The position numbers and the translations under genes are program-made. From CAYYWW01 sp964475515 (GTDB lineage Archaea > Aenigmatarchaeota > Aenigmatarchaeia > QMZP01), in NCBI GenBank assembly GCA_964475515.1, contig CAYYWW010000011.1:1-21189 (forward strand): a stretch of DNA of 21,189 nt, in the 5' to 3' direction. This document shows, piece by piece, positions 20,561 through 21,189 of the stretch. Below the pieces are notes generated by a model, which saw only the letters and a program-made list of their open reading frames with translations, searched no databases and had not been told where the DNA came from. Position 1 is the first letter of the stretch, and every line of letters begins with the position of its first letter.

Positions 20561-20597
20561 ATCTGCTGCGTCCGGACCATTGGTTATATGTTATGAT
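20561..20597 (-). other. Canonical tRNA intron (37 nt) after position 37
   Basis: Placed between positions 37 and 38. The bulge-helix-bulge geometry fits: outer helix is the anticodon stem, central 4-bp helix CTGC (positions 32-35) with GCAG in the intron, 3-nt 5' bulge GGA and 3-nt 3' bulge ATA, each cut after its second base. No stable inner helix directly follows, so this is the relaxed (helix-bulge-helix) form. The result is anticodon loop CTGCGGA. Confidence 0.8.
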
Positions 20598-20667
20598 CCG
20601 CAGGGACCTATTCTATCCAACTGAACTACAGGCCCATTTAATTTTTTACTTGAGAAGATTAAAGAAA

Positions 20668-21189
20668 TTAAAATTCATTTCTATGCAGTAAGCTTTCTAG
20701 TTTTCTTTTTGGGACGTGTCTTGTTCCGTTCTCATCATACCAGTAGTTCGTCGAATCCTTTACATCTTCAACAATAGGTTCTTCATCTGGATATCCCAAC
20801 GCTATAACTAAATCTATTATGTAATTGTGTGGAATAGAGAAAAGAGACCTTAACTTTTCTTCATTGAATGCCCCCACACAGCATGAACCTATACCATTTT
20901 CCAAAGCAGTTAAAATGATGTTTTCTGCCGCGAGGCCAACATCGTGTTTATATCCATCTTTTCTGACATTTTGATTCACCAATATTATTATATACGCAGC
21001 AGGTTGTTTCTCTGGTATTGAGCCAGAAAGAATAACAGATTCAAAAACCTTCTCCACAAGTTCTTTTTTATCAACAACTATATATTCACAAGGTTGCATG
21101 TTCATTGCAGATGGGGCAAGTCTTGCTGCATTTACACATTTTTCTAGAATATCATAACCCACCGGTTTATTTTTAAATCTTCTTATCGA
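20668..21189 (-). CDS. Nitroreductase-family FMN oxidoreductase, 5' truncated by the window edge
   Basis: The frame is open to the last base, and the codons before the in-frame GTG at 21162 read SIRRFKNKPV, the FMN-phosphate-binding (R)RSIRRF motif of nitroreductases. The gene therefore starts outside the window, probably only a few residues further. The visible 174 residues include LEKCVNAARLAPSAMNMQPC, with the APSAxNxQP FMN motif, the AAENIILTALENGIGSCCVGAF segment and the final IALGYPDEEP. These are homodimeric flavoenzymes using NAD(P)H; the natural substrate is often unknown. The C-terminal part (STNYWYDENGTRHVPKRKLE) resembles a small archaeal subgroup. It lies 32 nt upstream of the tRNA gene on the same strand. 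Confidence 0.9.
   Translation of the reverse strand, partial: SIRRFKNKPVGYDILEKCVNAARLAPSAMNMQPCEYIVVDKKELVEKVFESVILSGSIPEKQPAAYIIILVNQNVRKDGYKHDVGLAAENIILTALENGIGSCCVGAFNEEKLRSLFSIPHNYIIDLVIALGYPDEEPIVEDVKDSTNYWYDENGTRHVPKRKLESLLHRNEF

Larger units (their letters stand above)
20485..20635 (-). tRNA. tRNA-Arg(GCG) interrupted by two introns
   Basis: The 151-nt gene folds into a perfect 73-nt cloverleaf only if two segments are removed. Acceptor stem GGGCCTG/CAGGCCC (7 of 7 pairs) with discriminator A73 at 20485; D stem GTTC/GAAT; D loop AGTTGGATA with G18-G19 and A20, an arginine identity element in bacterial tRNAs; anticodon stem GGTCC/GGACC; loop CTGCGGA after removal of 20561-20597, anticodon GCG at 20599-20601; 4-nt variable loop; T stem CCGAG/CTCGG (5 of 5 pairs) closing loop TTCGAAT only after removal of 41 nt (20499-20539). 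CCA is not encoded. The gene reads CGC codons. RtcB, archease and the CCA enzyme needed for maturation are encoded nearby; the splicing endonuclease is not in the window. Confidence 0.9.

Noticed and set aside
20485..20635. Interpreting the tRNA locus as a pseudogene or sequencing error
   Set aside because: All stems are perfectly paired across both insertions, and A20 and C35 fit arginine identity; decay or error would be expected to leave mismatches.
20166..21189. A RiPP cluster made of the PqqD-like gene and the nitroreductase
   Set aside because: A tRNA gene with separate promoters lies between them, no precursor or radical-SAM gene is visible, and the nitroreductase lacks features specific to azoline oxidases.
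1..21189. CRISPR arrays, insertion sequences, replication origin
   Set aside because: No regularly spaced repeats, transposase genes, terminal inverted repeats or origin-binding clusters were seen.

Overview
The window is AT-rich archaeal chromosome. The domain assignment rests on several independent genes: RNA polymerase subunit N, initiation factor aIF1A, a class I (archaeal) CCA-adding enzyme, an archease/RtcB ligase pair, a UbiA-type enzyme of archaeal ether-lipid synthesis, a PEP synthase, and a tRNA with a bulge-helix-bulge intron. Many genes have a TATA-like box about 23-28 nt before the start codon with little or no leader, which is the archaeal leaderless pattern. Small genes, short intergenic gaps and Cys-rich surface proteins would suit a small-genome uncultivated archaeon of the DPANN type, but the window holds no rRNA and the phylum cannot be fixed.

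Layout. 1-271: 3' part of a nucleotidyltransferase-domain gene. 295-2870: three thioredoxin-fold proteins (membrane-anchored CPHC thioredoxin, membrane-anchored DsbA-like protein, cytosolic glutaredoxin) around a short NAD kinase-like gene. 2934-5193: SDR oxidoreductase translationally coupled to a DUF3179 protein, then a Cys-rich lipoprotein. 5207-7393: rpoN, a GbsR/MarR-type regulator divergent from a pilin-like membrane protein, then aIF1A. 7416-11276: two large surface proteins with signal peptides, Ig-like/CARDB domains and C-terminal anchors. 11383-13764: PEP synthase, divergent from a DUF357 protein. 14113-18123: RNA and translation genes (CCA enzyme, HemK/Mtq2-type methyltransferase, archease, RtcB). 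18133-19791: HAD hydrolase and DGGGP synthase-like UbiA. 19792-20165: no intact gene; a coding remnant and a GC-richer island. 20166-21189: PqqD-like protein, two-intron tRNA-Arg, and a truncated nitroreductase.

Two themes emerge. The first is RNA maturation: CCA addition, release-factor methylation and RtcB/archease ligation lie within about 4 kb, and about 2.4 kb further on is a tRNA-Arg(GCG) gene that folds correctly only if two segments are removed, one in the anticodon loop and one in the T loop. That tRNA is the most unusual object here. The second is extracytoplasmic thiol chemistry: two membrane-anchored thiol-redox proteins share a window with a lipoprotein and two surface proteins rich in regularly spaced cysteines, suggesting disulfide-stabilised envelope proteins. 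The PqqD-like gene has no visible partner here, and the GC-richer island is unexplained.
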